DNA of 64,000 nucleotides from Actinoplanes regularis (lineage in GTDB: Bacteria; Actinomycetota; Actinomycetes; Mycobacteriales; Micromonosporaceae): the NCBI RefSeq assembly GCF_900188005.1, contig NZ_FZNR01000003.1, forward strand, positions 372,001 to 436,000. The letters are read 5' to 3'. Position 1 is the first letter of the stretch. Each line of letters starts with the position of its first letter. A program made the translations under genes and the position numbers. The notes under the pieces were generated by a model. It made no database searches. It had not been told where the DNA came from and worked only from the letters and a program-made list of their open reading frames with translations. Positions 54,986 through 63,805 of this stretch are shown here, one piece after another.

Positions 54986-55177
54986 ATGCCGCGCCGCACA
55001 CCCGCCGCGCTCCGCCATCGCCGCCAGCGGCGGCGTTATCCGGCTGCCCGCCCGAATGGCGGTCCCCGCCCGGCCCTCACGGTCAACCGCCAAGACGTCA
55101 GCGCCATGCACGGCGGGTACCGCCTCATCCGAGTACAGGGCGAGACCCCGGTCTACGCCTACTCGGACGCTGCCTGA
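54986..55177 (+). CDS. Small Arg-rich protein
   Basis: 63 residues. Arg-rich N-terminus (MPRRTPAALRHRRQRRRY) and a C-terminus AMHGGYRLIRVQGETPVYAYSD. AAGGAG lies about 11 bases upstream. The basic head could bind nucleic acid, perhaps the adjacent dyad. Unknown family. Confidence 0.45.
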   Translation: MPRRTPAALRHRRQRRRYPAARPNGGPRPALTVNRQDVSAMHGGYRLIRVQGETPVYAYSDAA

Positions 55178-55216
55178 GCACCCCGCCGCCTCACCGCCCA
55201 ACAGGAAGCAGCATCG

Positions 55217-56062
55217 ATGAACGTAGACCCCAAGACCGCTCGCGAAATCCGAGCCGGACTCGGCGGGCACGGCGCGCACACCGCCGAGCCCGAGTGCCCC
55301 ATCCCGTACAGCGCGCTCGACCGCCCGGAGTTCGCCGACCTCGCCAAGGCGGTCACCGCCTGGGAGGCGGCGGTACACAAGCGCGAGGATGCCCAACTCG
55401 ACTACGAGGACGCCGAGAGCGCCTACGGACGCGACCTCGCCGCGTGGAACCGCGATCAGCAGGCGCTCGCCGTGCGAGTCGCCCAGGGCGATGCTGTGCC
55501 GGCCGAACTCCCGGCCCGTCCGGTCGAGAGCAGCTACGAGCCGCATACGGATCTCATGAGCCGTCTCGCCGAGCGGGCCATGGTTGCCGAGCGGCGCGCG
55601 ACCCGCGCCGTCGAAGCCGAGTACCGCAAGGTGGCGGCAGCAATCACCGCGTACGCCGCCGAGCAGCAGCGAGAGCGCAGTGCTCACGTCCGCAGCGTGC
55701 TCGCCGAGGCGCTCGCCCAGGTCGAGACTCTCCGCGCTGCACGCGCACTTGCCCTCGCATCGCGAACGGTCCAGACCGCCGACGAGATCGGCGAGGCCGC
55801 GGGTTGGTCGCCGGAGCGCGCCCGCCAGCGTCACGCGCTGGAGCGTGCCCACTTCTACGCCGCTGAGCAGTTCGGCAGGCGAGCCGCGCGAGAGCATGAA
55901 CAGCACCTCGGCGAGGCCATGTCCACGCTGCGCGGGTATGTGGAGGCGGTAGCCGCTGAGAACTTTGCCGCCGCGTGGCCGGACCATGCCGATCCGGCCT
56001 TCAACGCCCGGCGGTCGTCCACCGAAGAACGAGCACGAGGAGCGTCCTTCCGTGGTATCTGA
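55217..56062 (+). CDS. Coiled-coil protein of the element
   Basis: 281 residues, Ala/Glu/Arg rich and mostly helical, with long coiled coils (about 50-90 and 110-235). No family recognised. Phage scaffold-like composition, but that is weak evidence. It overlaps the next gene by 11 bases. Confidence 0.6.
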   Translation: MNVDPKTAREIRAGLGGHGAHTAEPECPIPYSALDRPEFADLAKAVTAWEAAVHKREDAQLDYEDAESAYGRDLAAWNRDQQALAVRVAQGDAVPAELPARPVESSYEPHTDLMSRLAERAMVAERRATRAVEAEYRKVAAAITAYAAEQQRERSAHVRSVLAEALAQVETLRAARALALASRTVQTADEIGEAAGWSPERARQRHALERAHFYAAEQFGRRAAREHEQHLGEAMSTLRGYVEAVAAENFAAAWPDHADPAFNARRSSTEERARGASFRGI

Positions 56063-56375
56063 TGAGCGCCTGAGCGAGATCGTCGCGAAGGCGACCGCGC
56101 CCCGCCCGCCCGCGCCGACGCGGGAAGACTTCGTGAACTCCACGGCGCGCCGCTTCGACCTGACGCCTGAGCAGGCCGCGCGCATCGACGCGGAGACGCC
56201 TGGCGACATCACCCGGCAAGCCCGCGAGCTGAGATATCAGGCCGCACTCGCTCGGGCGACCCCCGAGGACGGTCCAGTCATCCGCCTCGCCCTGGTGCCG
56301 GGCCACGGTGTCCCAGACCAAGCACCGGAGAACTTCGACCCTGACACGATCGTGCGACGTCTCCGCGCACGCTGA
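56052..56375 (+). CDS. Hypothetical protein of the element
   Basis: 107 residues from GTG 56052 (AGGAG nine bases upstream). Longer in-frame starts inside the upstream gene exist. C-terminal PGHGVPDQAPENFDPDTIVRRL. Unknown. Confidence 0.5.
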   Translation: MVSDERLSEIVAKATAPRPPAPTREDFVNSTARRFDLTPEQAARIDAETPGDITRQARELRYQAALARATPEDGPVIRLALVPGHGVPDQAPENFDPDTIVRRLRAR

Positions 56376-56651
56376 CCAAGCATCGCTGACCGGTCCGGCC
56401 GCACCTCCGCGCGGTCGGGCCGTTCGCCTATCACCGCCGCGCTCGATCGAACTCACGCCGCACTATCACCGAGCAGGCCGCGACGCCGCGTGATGTCACT
56501 CTGCGTGCCCTGGGGGAGGAGCCCCTCCGGCTCAGTCTCCCCACCGAAGCTGCATAGCACCCGCCCCGACAAGCGCATGGCTCCTCTGCACACCGTAACC
56601 AAGCGTGACCGGCCTCCGTGCCCGCCTACGGTCACCAGAAAGGCCCTTGCC

Positions 56652-57005
56652 TTGACCTATTCCGCCCCGATCGAGCCGCCCGGCAACCTCACGCCCGACG
56701 CCCTGGACGTCTTCGAGGACGTCGTCTCCGAGCGCGGCGACAAGATGACCCCGGAAGCCTTCGCCGCCCTCGTCCAGGCGTGCCGATTGATCAGTCTCGC
56801 CGACCGTGCCGAAGACGCGATCGGTGACGCCTGGATCATCCAGGGCTACCGAGGACAGCCCGTGGCTAACCCGCTCCTTGGCGAGGCCCGCATGGCACGT
56901 GCCTCCGCCGTACAAGCCCTCAAGGTCGTTGGCATCGTGCCCGGCAGTACCTCAGCGAGCCGCGCGGGCGCGGCGCTGGCCGGCGCTCGCTGGCGGCGCT
57001 CGTGA
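56652..57005 (+). CDS. P27-like phage terminase small subunit
   Basis: 117 residues from TTG 56652, with AGAAAGG eight bases upstream. The pattern LTPDALDVFEDVV...MTPEAFAALVQACRLISLADRAEDAI...GQPVANPLLGEARMARASAVQALKVVGIVPGSTSASR matches the P27 (Terminase_4) small-subunit layout. These proteins recognise DNA for packaging. No large subunit is present, which is the situation in phage satellites that redirect a helper's packaging. Longer in-frame starts (56490, 56579) are less well supported. Confidence 0.55.
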   Translation: MTYSAPIEPPGNLTPDALDVFEDVVSERGDKMTPEAFAALVQACRLISLADRAEDAIGDAWIIQGYRGQPVANPLLGEARMARASAVQALKVVGIVPGSTSASRAGAALAGARWRRS

Positions 57006-57328
57006 GCCGCCGCACCGCCGGACGGCCGCCCGCGTCCGTATTCGCCGTACCCATCCGCGACCTTCCAGACTTCGTGCCCACCGACCATGCGACACCGCCC
57101 GCCGACGGATGGACAGCAGAGACGCTCTGGGCCGCCGCTTGGTCGTACGCCGACCAGAACGCCGACGGCCACCCACCGACCGCGCTCAACGCATTCAAGA
57201 CCGCAGCGCGCCGGTATGACGCCGCCCGTGGCATCTCCGCCAGGTCGATGCCGTCTGTCGCCCGTCAGGACCTCATAGCCCGCCTCAATGGCACCGACTA
57301 CGCCAGGCGTAGGCACCACGCGCCATAG
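57002..57328 (+). CDS. Hypothetical protein, last gene of the element
   Basis: 108 residues; GTG overlaps the terminase-like stop. N-terminal Pro-rich, C-terminal basic (YARRRHHAP). LNAFKTAARRYDAARGISAR suggests a small helical DNA-associated protein. Unknown. Confidence 0.5.
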   Translation: MSRRTAGRPPASVFAVPIRDLPDFVPTDHATPPADGWTAETLWAAAWSYADQNADGHPPTALNAFKTAARRYDAARGISARSMPSVARQDLIARLNGTDYARRRHHAP

Positions 57329-57330
57329 AC

Positions 57331-57370
57331 AAGGCCCCACTTCGGACGTATCCGGAGTGGGGCCTTTTGT
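57331..57370. terminator. Strong terminator at the right end of the element
   Basis: Arms 57331-57346 and 57351-57366 form a 16-bp stem with one G-U pair and loop CGTA, then TTTTG. It closes the element's last operon and, from the other side, replaces the lost native terminator of msrA. Confidence 0.9.
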
Positions 57371-57406
57371 CTTCGGCCTGACCAGGGCGTTTAGGTCGCC
57401 TGATGG

Positions 57407-58069
57407 CTACTCGGCGACCTTCGCGACCCCGACGGGGCATGTCATCCCGTTGGGACCAATACCACAATATCCGCTGGGGTTCTTGGTCGGGGCCAGGTAC
57501 TGCTGGTGGTAGTCCTCGGCGAAGTAGTACTTGCCCAGCGGGGTGATCTCGGTGGTGATCTCACCGAGCCCGGCCTTGGTCACCACCGGCTGGAACGCCG
57601 CCAGGGACGCTCGCGCCGCCGTGGCCTGCGCCTCGGTGGTGGTGTAGATCGCCGAGCGGTACTGGGTGCCGAGGTCGTTGCCCTGACGCATGCCCTGGGT
57701 CGGGTCGTGGTTCTCCCAGAACGCCTTCAGCAGCTGCTCGTAACTGATCCTGCTGGGGTCGTAGACCACCCGGACCACCTCGTTGTGGCCGGTGGCGCCC
57801 GAGCACACCTCTTCGTAGGTCGGATTGGCGGTGAAGCCACCCGCGTACCCGGCCGAGGTGGAGTGGACGCCCGGCAGTTGCCAGAAGATCCGCTCGACGC
57901 CCCAGAAACAGCCCATCCCGAAGACGGCGGCCTCGTAGCCGTCCGGCAGCGGGCCCTCCAGCGGGGTCCCGAGGACCTCGTGCCTGTCGGCGACCGGCAT
58001 CGAGATCAACCGGCCCGGCAGGGCGGTCTCGGCGGTGGGCAGGTCAAGCTTCTTGTGCCGCAGGAACAC
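57407..58069 (-). CDS. msrA: Peptide methionine sulfoxide reductase A, 3' end supplied by the element
   Basis: Repairs methionine-S-sulfoxide in proteins. 220 residues. The catalytic motif GMGCFWGVE is intact, and the C-terminus carries resolving Cys in [18 protein letters not shown] 58069 gives MFLRHKK... with GAAGGGA upstream; GTG 58075 is too close to that site. The last 26 codons (57484-57407) come from the element and use A/T third bases (GGA, TAT, TGT, ATT), unlike the rest of the gene. The native end lies at 46337-46420. Confidence 0.93.
   Translation of the reverse strand: MFLRHKKLDLPTAETALPGRLISMPVADRHEVLGTPLEGPLPDGYEAAVFGMGCFWGVERIFWQLPGVHSTSAGYAGGFTANPTYEEVCSGATGHNEVVRVVYDPSRISYEQLLKAFWENHDPTQGMRQGNDLGTQYRSAIYTTTEAQATAARASLAAFQPVVTKAGLGEITTEITPLGKYYFAEDYHQQYLAPTKNPSGYCGIGPNGMTCPVGVAKVAE
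57475..57484. repeat. Right attachment core (attR)
   Basis: TGGGGTTCTT inside msrA, identical to 46411-46420. Element sequence to the left and host msrA to the right. It encodes the Lys-Asn-Pro at which the two C-termini diverge. Confidence 0.8.
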
Positions 58070-58071
58070 GG

Positions 58072-58518
58072 TCACTCCCTTCGTCCGCTGTCTGTAACGC
58101 CGCGACGGCGGAATTCCTTACCGATGTTCCCGGCGATCTCCGCCGCCTCCTCGTCGCCGGCGTACTTGCGGCGGGGCCAGAAGAAGCCGCGCAGGCCGTC
58201 GCCCTTCGTCCGGGGTACGACGTGGGTGTGCAGGTGCGGCACCGACTGGGAGACGAGGTTGTTCATCGCGACGAACGTCCCGGTCGCGTTCAGGGCGGCG
58301 GGCACCGCTTCGCTCAGCTGCTGAACGAGCCGGAAATATCCGGGCAGCAGCGGTGGCGGCAGCTCGGCGAACTGGACGATGTGCGGGCGCGGGACGACCA
58401 GGACGTGCCCTTTGAAGACCGGCCGGGTGTCGAGGAACGCCATCCCGGCCTCCTCGTCGGCCACCACGAACGCCGGGACGGTTCTCGCCACAATCGCACA
58501 GAACACGCAGTCGGCCAC
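58072..58518 (-). CDS. HIT family protein
   Basis: 148 residues. CVFCAIV near the start, and the histidine triad [12 protein letters not shown] proteins hydrolyse or transfer nucleotidyl groups. Its stop overlaps the msrA start region, so they likely share a transcript. Starts 24 bases from metB on the other strand. Confidence 0.88.
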   Translation of the reverse strand: MADCVFCAIVARTVPAFVVADEEAGMAFLDTRPVFKGHVLVVPRPHIVQFAELPPPLLPGYFRLVQQLSEAVPAALNATGTFVAMNNLVSQSVPHLHTHVVPRTKGDGLRGFFWPRRKYAGDEEAAEIAGNIGKEFRRRGVTDSGRRE

Positions 58519-58528
58519 AACGTGAGAC

Positions 58529-58534
58529 TAGCCT
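58529..58534 (+). promoter_or_regulatory. Candidate -10 element of metB
   Basis: TAGCCT eight bases before the metB ATG, with no Shine-Dalgarno in between, suggests a leaderless mRNA. The -35 region would fall in the HIT gene and is not clear. Confidence 0.35.
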
Positions 58535-58542
58535 TGCGCTAC

Positions 58543-59694
58543 ATGACAACCGATGACTACGGGTTCGACACCCTCGCTATCCACGCGGGTCAGGACCCGG
58601 ACCCCCGCACCGGCGCGGTGGTTCCGCCCATCTACCAGACCAGCACGTACGCGCAGGACGCGGTCGGCGCGCCACGGCTCGGCTACGAGTACAGCCGGTC
58701 CGGCAACCCGACCCGGGACGCGCTGCAGGAGTGCCTCGCGGCGATCGAGGGGGGCCGGCGCGGGCTCGCCTTCGCCAGCGGCCTCGCGGCCGAGGACACC
58801 CTGCTGCGTACGGTCTGCCGGCCCGGCGACCACGTGGTCATCCCGAACGACGCGTACGGCGGCACCTACCGGCTCTTCTCCAAGGTCGCCGAGCGCTGGG
58901 GGCTGGACTGGACCGCGGCGCCGCTGGACGACCTGGACGCGGTGCGCGCCGCGTTCCGCCCCGGGCACACCCGGCTGATCTGGGCCGAGACGCCGACCAA
59001 CCCGCTGCTCAACATCGCCGACATCGCCACGCTGGCGGGCCTGGCCCACGAGTACGACGCGCTGCTCGCGGTGGACAACACGTTCGCCTCGCCGTACCTG
59101 CAGCAGCCGCTCACCCTCGGCGCCGACGTGGTGATCCACTCCACCACCAAGTACCTGGGCGGGCACTCCGACGTGGTCGGTGGCGGTCTGGTCGTGGCGG
59201 ACGCCGGGTTCGGCGACGAGCTGGCGTTCCACCAGAACGCGATGGGCGCGGTGAACGGGCCGTTCGACGCGTGGCTGACCCTGCGCGGGATCAAGACTCT
59301 GGGCGTACGGATGGACCGGCACTGCGACAACGCCGAGCGGATCGTCGGCTACCTCAGCGAGCACGAGAAGGTCGCCAGCGTCCTCTACCCGGGCCTGGAC
59401 ACCCACCCGGGTCACGAGACCGCGGCCAAGCAGATGAGCCGCTTCGGCGGGATGGTCTCGTTCCGCGCGGCCGGCGGTCCCGAGCAGGCGATCGAGATCT
59501 GCAACCGGACGAAGCTGTTCGTGCTCGCCGAGTCGCTGGGCGGAGTCGAGTCGCTGATCGAGCACCCGGGGCAGATGACACATCTGTCGGCTGCGGGCTC
59601 AGCGCTTGAAGTTCCCGCCGATCTCGTGCGACTGTCTGTCGGCATCGAAACCGTTGACGATCTGCTCGCTGATCTGGAGCAGGCGCTCGGCTAG
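58543..59694 (+). CDS. metB: Cystathionine gamma-synthase
   Basis: PLP enzyme for cystathionine from an activated homoserine and cysteine. 383 residues. The PLP Lys is in [29 protein letters not shown] is the substrate and cofactor region. The cystathionine gamma-lyase activity of relatives cannot be excluded. ATG 58543. Confidence 0.88.
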   Translation: MTTDDYGFDTLAIHAGQDPDPRTGAVVPPIYQTSTYAQDAVGAPRLGYEYSRSGNPTRDALQECLAAIEGGRRGLAFASGLAAEDTLLRTVCRPGDHVVIPNDAYGGTYRLFSKVAERWGLDWTAAPLDDLDAVRAAFRPGHTRLIWAETPTNPLLNIADIATLAGLAHEYDALLAVDNTFASPYLQQPLTLGADVVIHSTTKYLGGHSDVVGGGLVVADAGFGDELAFHQNAMGAVNGPFDAWLTLRGIKTLGVRMDRHCDNAERIVGYLSEHEKVASVLYPGLDTHPGHETAAKQMSRFGGMVSFRAAGGPEQAIEICNRTKLFVLAESLGGVESLIEHPGQMTHLSAAGSALEVPADLVRLSVGIETVDDLLADLEQALG

Positions 59695-59735
59695 GGTCTT
59701 TGCCCACAGCACCGGAGAACGCGGGAGATTTCTCG

Positions 59736-61094
59736 ATGGAGAGCACGACCTGGGTTGGCGCCACCGCTAAGCAGATCGCCCGGGCGGTGCGGCGCGGGGA
59801 CACCAACGCCACCCAGGTCGTGGCCGACCATCTGGAACAGATCGCCATCTCCGACCCCGAGCTGGGCGCCTTCCGGGTGGTCCGGGGCGGTGAGGCGATC
59901 ACCGAGGCGGAGAAGGTCGACGAGCAGGAGGACCTGGCGAACCTTCCGCTGGCCGGCGTGCCGGTGGCGGTCAAGGAGAACACCGCGGTCGCCGGCCTGC
60001 CCTCCTGGCACGGCTCGGCGGCGGCTCGCACCCGTGAGGTGGCCGAGGAGGACCACGAGGTGGTCCGGCGGCTGCGCGGGGCGGGCGCGGTGGTGGTCGG
60101 CGTCACGAAGATGCCGGAGATGGGCCTCTGGGCGGTCACCGACGACGAGAACGGGCCGACCCGGAACCCCTGGGACCTCAGCCGTACGCCCGGTGGGTCG
60201 TCCGGCGGCTCGGCCGCCGCGGTGGCGGCCGGGCTGGTCCCGATCGCACAGGGCAACGACGGGCTGGGCTCGATCCGGATCCCGGCCGCCTGCTGTGGGC
60301 TGGTCGGGCTCAAGCCGGGCCGTGGTGTGGTGCCGGTCGACTTCGGCGACAAGGACTGGTTCGGCCTGGTCGAGAACGGCGTGCTGACCACCACGGTGGC
60401 GGACGCCGCGCTCGGTTTCAGCGTGCTGGCCGGCCAGGCGCCGGTGAAGCTGGTCGAGCCGGGCAAGCTGCGGGTCGGGGTGTCGCTGCGGTCGCCGGTG
60501 GCCGGCGTCAAACCGGACGAGGCGAACGTCTCGGCGGTCGCCACCGCCTCGAAGCTGCTGGTCGACGCGGGGCACGACACGGTCTCCGCGGATCCCCGCT
60601 ACCCCACCGGGGTGGCGCTGGGCGTGCTGGCGACCTGGTTCGCCGGGGCGTACCAGAACTCGCAAGGTCTTGACGTGCGCGACCTGCAGCCGCGCACCCA
60701 GCGGCACATCCGGCTGGGCCGGGCCGTGCTGCGGGCCGGGCTGGTCCGCCAGGCACAGCGCGCCGCCTGGCGGGAGCGGTCGATCCGGTTCTTCGCGGAT
60801 CGCGGCGTCGACCTGTTGCTGACCCCGGCGCTGGCCACCGCGCCGCCGTCGGCGCTCTCCTTCTCCTCCCTCTCCTGGTACCAGAACATGCAGGCCAACG
60901 CCCGGTACGCGCCCTACCAGGCGCCGTGGAACTTCGCCGGGCTGCCGGCCATCGTGGTGCCGGTCGGCTTCCGGCCGGACGGCCTGCCGCTCGCCGTGCA
61001 GCTGGTCGGCCCGCCCGACTCGGAGCTGCTGCTGCTCTCCGTGGCCGGGCAGTTCGAGCTGCAGAACCCCTGGCAGCGGCACGCCCTGGTGTGA
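59736..61094 (+). CDS. Amidase signature family enzyme
   Basis: 452 residues. Ser-cisSer-Lys triad: AVKENTAV (Lys), [14 protein letters not shown] (cis-Ser) and [22 protein letters not shown] (nucleophile Ser). No accompanying gatB or gatC, so a stand-alone amidase rather than the tRNA amidotransferase. Substrate unknown. GGGAG lies upstream of ATG 59736. Confidence 0.85.
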   Translation: MESTTWVGATAKQIARAVRRGDTNATQVVADHLEQIAISDPELGAFRVVRGGEAITEAEKVDEQEDLANLPLAGVPVAVKENTAVAGLPSWHGSAAARTREVAEEDHEVVRRLRGAGAVVVGVTKMPEMGLWAVTDDENGPTRNPWDLSRTPGGSSGGSAAAVAAGLVPIAQGNDGLGSIRIPAACCGLVGLKPGRGVVPVDFGDKDWFGLVENGVLTTTVADAALGFSVLAGQAPVKLVEPGKLRVGVSLRSPVAGVKPDEANVSAVATASKLLVDAGHDTVSADPRYPTGVALGVLATWFAGAYQNSQGLDVRDLQPRTQRHIRLGRAVLRAGLVRQAQRAAWRERSIRFFADRGVDLLLTPALATAPPSALSFSSLSWYQNMQANARYAPYQAPWNFAGLPAIVVPVGFRPDGLPLAVQLVGPPDSELLLLSVAGQFELQNPWQRHALV

Positions 61095-61186
61095 CGGCCG
61101 GTCTCCGGCCTGTTCCGGGGTGTGTTGGGACACGCCTGGTGACCAGCTCGGAACCGGTCAGGGGACGGGTGGCACGATGAGTTCTC

Positions 61187-62422
61187 ATGACGGACCTGCT
61201 CTCCCTGGCGGACGTGGAATCGGCTCGGGAACTGCTCGGCGAGGTCGTGAAGACCACGCCGCTGGTGACCTCCCGGCCGCTCACCGAGATCACCGGGGTG
61301 CCGGTCTGGCTCAAGTGTGAGAACCAGCAGCGTGCCGGGTCGTACAAGGTGCGCGGGGCGTACACCCGGATCTCCCGTCTCCCCGAGTCCGACCGGGCCC
61401 GTGGGGTGGTCGCGGCCAGTGCGGGCAACCACGCCCAGGGGGTGGCGCTCGCCGCCGGTCTGCTGGGCATCAAAGCCACCGTCTTCATGCCGGAGGGCGC
61501 GCCGCTGCCCAAGGTCGCCGCGACCAAGGGGTACGGCGCGACCGTCGAGTACGCCGGCAGCAGCGTCGACGACGCGCTGGAGGCGGCGAACGACTTCGCC
61601 CGCCGGACCGGGGCGGTGGTGATCCACCCGTTCGACCACCCGGATGTCATCGCCGGGCAGGGCACGCTCGCGCTGGAGATCCTCGAGCAGTGCCCGGAGG
61701 CGGGCACGATCGTCACCGCGGTCGGTGGCGGCGGGCTGGTCTCCGGCCTCGCCGTGGCGGCCAAGGCGTTGCGCCCCGACATCCGGATCGTCGGGGTACA
61801 GGCGAGCGGAGCGGCCGCGTTCCCACCCTCGCTGGCCGCCGGGGTGCCGCAGAAGCTGGAGTCGTGCCAGACGATCGCCGACGGCATCGCGGTGCTGCGG
61901 CCCGGCGACCTCACCTTCGCGCACGTCTCCAAGCTGGTCGACGAGGTCGTCACGGTCACCGACGACGATCTGTCGGCGGCGCTGCTGATCCTGCTGGAGC
62001 GGCACAAGATGGTGGTCGAGCCGGCCGGCGCCGCCGGGGTGGCCGCCCTGCTCACCGGGGCGTACAAGCCGCCGCACGACGGCGGCCCGGTGGTGGCGAT
62101 CCTGTCCGGCGGCAACATCGACCCGATGTTGCTGCTGAAGGTGATCGAACACGGTCTCGCCTCGGCCGGCCGGTACCTGCGCCTGGCGGTGCGCTGCACC
62201 GACCGCCCGGGCCAGCTGGCCCGGATGCTGGCCGAGATCGCCGAGCAGCGGGCCAACATCGTCGACGTGGTGCACTCCCGGCAGAGCCCGCGGCTGGGCT
62301 TCGGCGAGGTGGAGGTGGCGCTCTCGGTGGAGACCCGGGGCCCGGCCCACTCGTCCGCTCTGATCAGCGCCCTGCGTGAGGCCGGTTACCGGGTCGCCCT
62401 GCTCTCCGACGCCACCCCCTGA
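61187..62422 (+). CDS. ilvA: Threonine ammonia-lyase
   Basis: PLP enzyme deaminating threonine to 2-oxobutyrate. 411 residues. QRAGSYKVRGAY holds the PLP Lys, SAGNHAQGVA binds the phosphate. The C-terminal ACT-like domain (RLAVRCTDRPGQLARMLAEIAEQRANIVDV) is of the short type found in allosterically simple enzymes. Confidence 0.9.
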   Translation: MTDLLSLADVESARELLGEVVKTTPLVTSRPLTEITGVPVWLKCENQQRAGSYKVRGAYTRISRLPESDRARGVVAASAGNHAQGVALAAGLLGIKATVFMPEGAPLPKVAATKGYGATVEYAGSSVDDALEAANDFARRTGAVVIHPFDHPDVIAGQGTLALEILEQCPEAGTIVTAVGGGGLVSGLAVAAKALRPDIRIVGVQASGAAAFPPSLAAGVPQKLESCQTIADGIAVLRPGDLTFAHVSKLVDEVVTVTDDDLSAALLILLERHKMVVEPAGAAGVAALLTGAYKPPHDGGPVVAILSGGNIDPMLLLKVIEHGLASAGRYLRLAVRCTDRPGQLARMLAEIAEQRANIVDVVHSRQSPRLGFGEVEVALSVETRGPAHSSALISALREAGYRVALLSDATP

Positions 62423-62469
62423 GGAACCGGCTTGCCGCAGTCCCGATGGGCCGTGGATGATCACCAGCC

Positions 62470-63744
62470 GTGTCTAACGCGGAGAGCTGCCCGAAGTGTG
62501 CGGCGGTGACGATCAGCAAGCGCTCAGCCGTACCGTGGTGCCCGGCGTGTGAGTGGAACCTGGACCTGTTCGATCCGGAGAGCCGGGGGCCGGAGCTGGG
62601 TTGGCGGTGGGTGGACCGGCGACTGTTCCGGACCGCGTACTGGCTGACCCGGCGGCAGTTCGCCGAGCTGAAGGGCAAGCCGTTGGCCGATCGGGCGCCG
62701 TCCGCGGCTCGGATCGCCACGGTGGCCGTCTCCGCGCTGCTGCTCGGCGCGGTCGGCACGCTGCTGGTGACCGGGGTCTGGCTGCTCACCTACGACTTCT
62801 TCAACCTGGTCAACCTGATCGGTGCGCTACTGATCGTGATCGCGGTGTTCCTCCGGCCGCGGCTGGGCCGGCTGTCCCGCCTCACCGACCACGCCACGCC
62901 GCTCGACCGGGCCACCGCGCCGACCCTGTTCACGGTCGTCGAGCGGGTGGCCGGGGCGGTCGGCGCGCCGATGCCGGACGTGATCCTGCTGTCCGCCGAG
63001 CGCAACGCGTTCACCGCCACGGTCGGGCTGGGCCGGCGCCGGGTGATCTGCCTCGGCGCCCCGCTCTGGAGCGTGCTGGACCCGCAGGAGCGGATCGCGC
63101 TGCTCGGGCATCAACTCGGGCGTTTCGTGAACGGCGACATTCGGCGAGGCCTGGTCACTCAGGCGGCGGAGACCACGCTCGGGCAGGTGTCACAGCTGCT
63201 GCGCCCGGCGGGCAGCGGGGGTAGCTCCGGGCCGCTCTTGAGCCTCATCGCCGAGTGGGTGGTGTCGATCCTGTCCCGGCTCGTCGCCCGGATCTTCCTG
63301 CTCCTGCACCTGATGCTGCTGTGGATCAGCCTCCGGGACTCGCAGCGGGCCGAATATCTGGCCGACGAGCTGGCCGCGCGGGCGGCCGGCAGCGCCGCGA
63401 TGATCCGGCTGCTCGACCAGTTCCTGCTCAACGACGCGATCGACACCGTGGTGCGCCGGGAGGCCAGGGCCGGCAACGGTGCGGCCGCCTGGCGGACGGC
63501 GGCGCACGACGCGCGGGCCAACCTGGCCGCTGACATGACGGCGTACCGGCAGCTGAGCCGGCGTACCGAAGCGTCTCTCTTCGCCACGCATCCGCCCCTC
63601 GGGATGCGGGCCGACCTGATCGAGGCCCGAGCGGCGCAGCCGGCCGCCGTGGTGAGCATCGAGCCGGAACAGGCTCGGATAGACGAAGAGCTCGCGGCGC
63701 ACTACGAGCGAGCGCGCCGCGAGCTCGCCGTCGCGGCCTGGTGA
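62470..63744 (+). CDS. M48-like membrane protein with a lost zinc site
   Basis: 424 residues. An N-terminal zinc ribbon (CPKC and CPAC), two membrane segments (about 77-120), an M48-type peptidase-like fold and further segments (about 250-285). The active-site HExxH is replaced by His214-Gln-Leu-Gly-Arg218 (GHQLGRFVNGD), so the protein should not be a peptidase. GTG start after ilvA; last clear gene before greA. Confidence 0.75.
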   Translation: MSNAESCPKCAAVTISKRSAVPWCPACEWNLDLFDPESRGPELGWRWVDRRLFRTAYWLTRRQFAELKGKPLADRAPSAARIATVAVSALLLGAVGTLLVTGVWLLTYDFFNLVNLIGALLIVIAVFLRPRLGRLSRLTDHATPLDRATAPTLFTVVERVAGAVGAPMPDVILLSAERNAFTATVGLGRRRVICLGAPLWSVLDPQERIALLGHQLGRFVNGDIRRGLVTQAAETTLGQVSQLLRPAGSGGSSGPLLSLIAEWVVSILSRLVARIFLLLHLMLLWISLRDSQRAEYLADELAARAAGSAAMIRLLDQFLLNDAIDTVVRREARAGNGAAAWRTAAHDARANLAADMTAYRQLSRRTEASLFATHPPLGMRADLIEARAAQPAAVVSIEPEQARIDEELAAHYERARRELAVAAW

Positions 63745-63749
63745 GGGCT

Positions 63750-63793
63750 CCGCCCTCGAAGACGGCTCGGTGAGGTTCGGCCTTCGAGGGCGG
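63750..63793. terminator. Hairpin between the M48-like gene and greA
   Basis: CCGCCCTCGAAG (63750-63761) pairs with CTTCGAGGGCGG (63782-63793). A third GCCCTCGAAG block follows in the end of greA, so other pairings are possible. Probably serves both converging genes. Confidence 0.6.
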
Positions 63794-63805
63794 CTTGGCT
63801 GAGGC

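Larger units (their letters stand above)
46421..57484. mobile_element. Integrative element of 11.06 kb in the 3' end of msrA
   Basis: Bounded by 10-bp core repeats and by the duplicated msrA end. Encodes a large serine recombinase next to attL. Cargo: a radical SAM/precursor/kinase cassette, small Cys-motif proteins, an XRE-TPR regulator with a GNAT protein, a symmetric GTGAC dyad, and a run of small genes with a P27-like terminase small subunit. Several genes have lower GC and TTA codons. No FtsK/TraB, relaxase, replication protein, large terminase or capsid gene is seen, so mobility beyond excision probably needs a helper. Confidence 0.88.

Noticed and set aside
46421..57484. A conjugative AICE
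   Set aside because: No FtsK/TraB-like transfer ATPase, Rep protein or tyrosine integrase with a tRNA site is visible. The integrase is a serine recombinase and the target is msrA.
57407..58069. msrA as a gene broken by integration
   Set aside because: The element restores an in-frame C-terminus with both Cys and a stop, so the gene is intact. Only the displaced end at 46337-46420 is a pseudogene.
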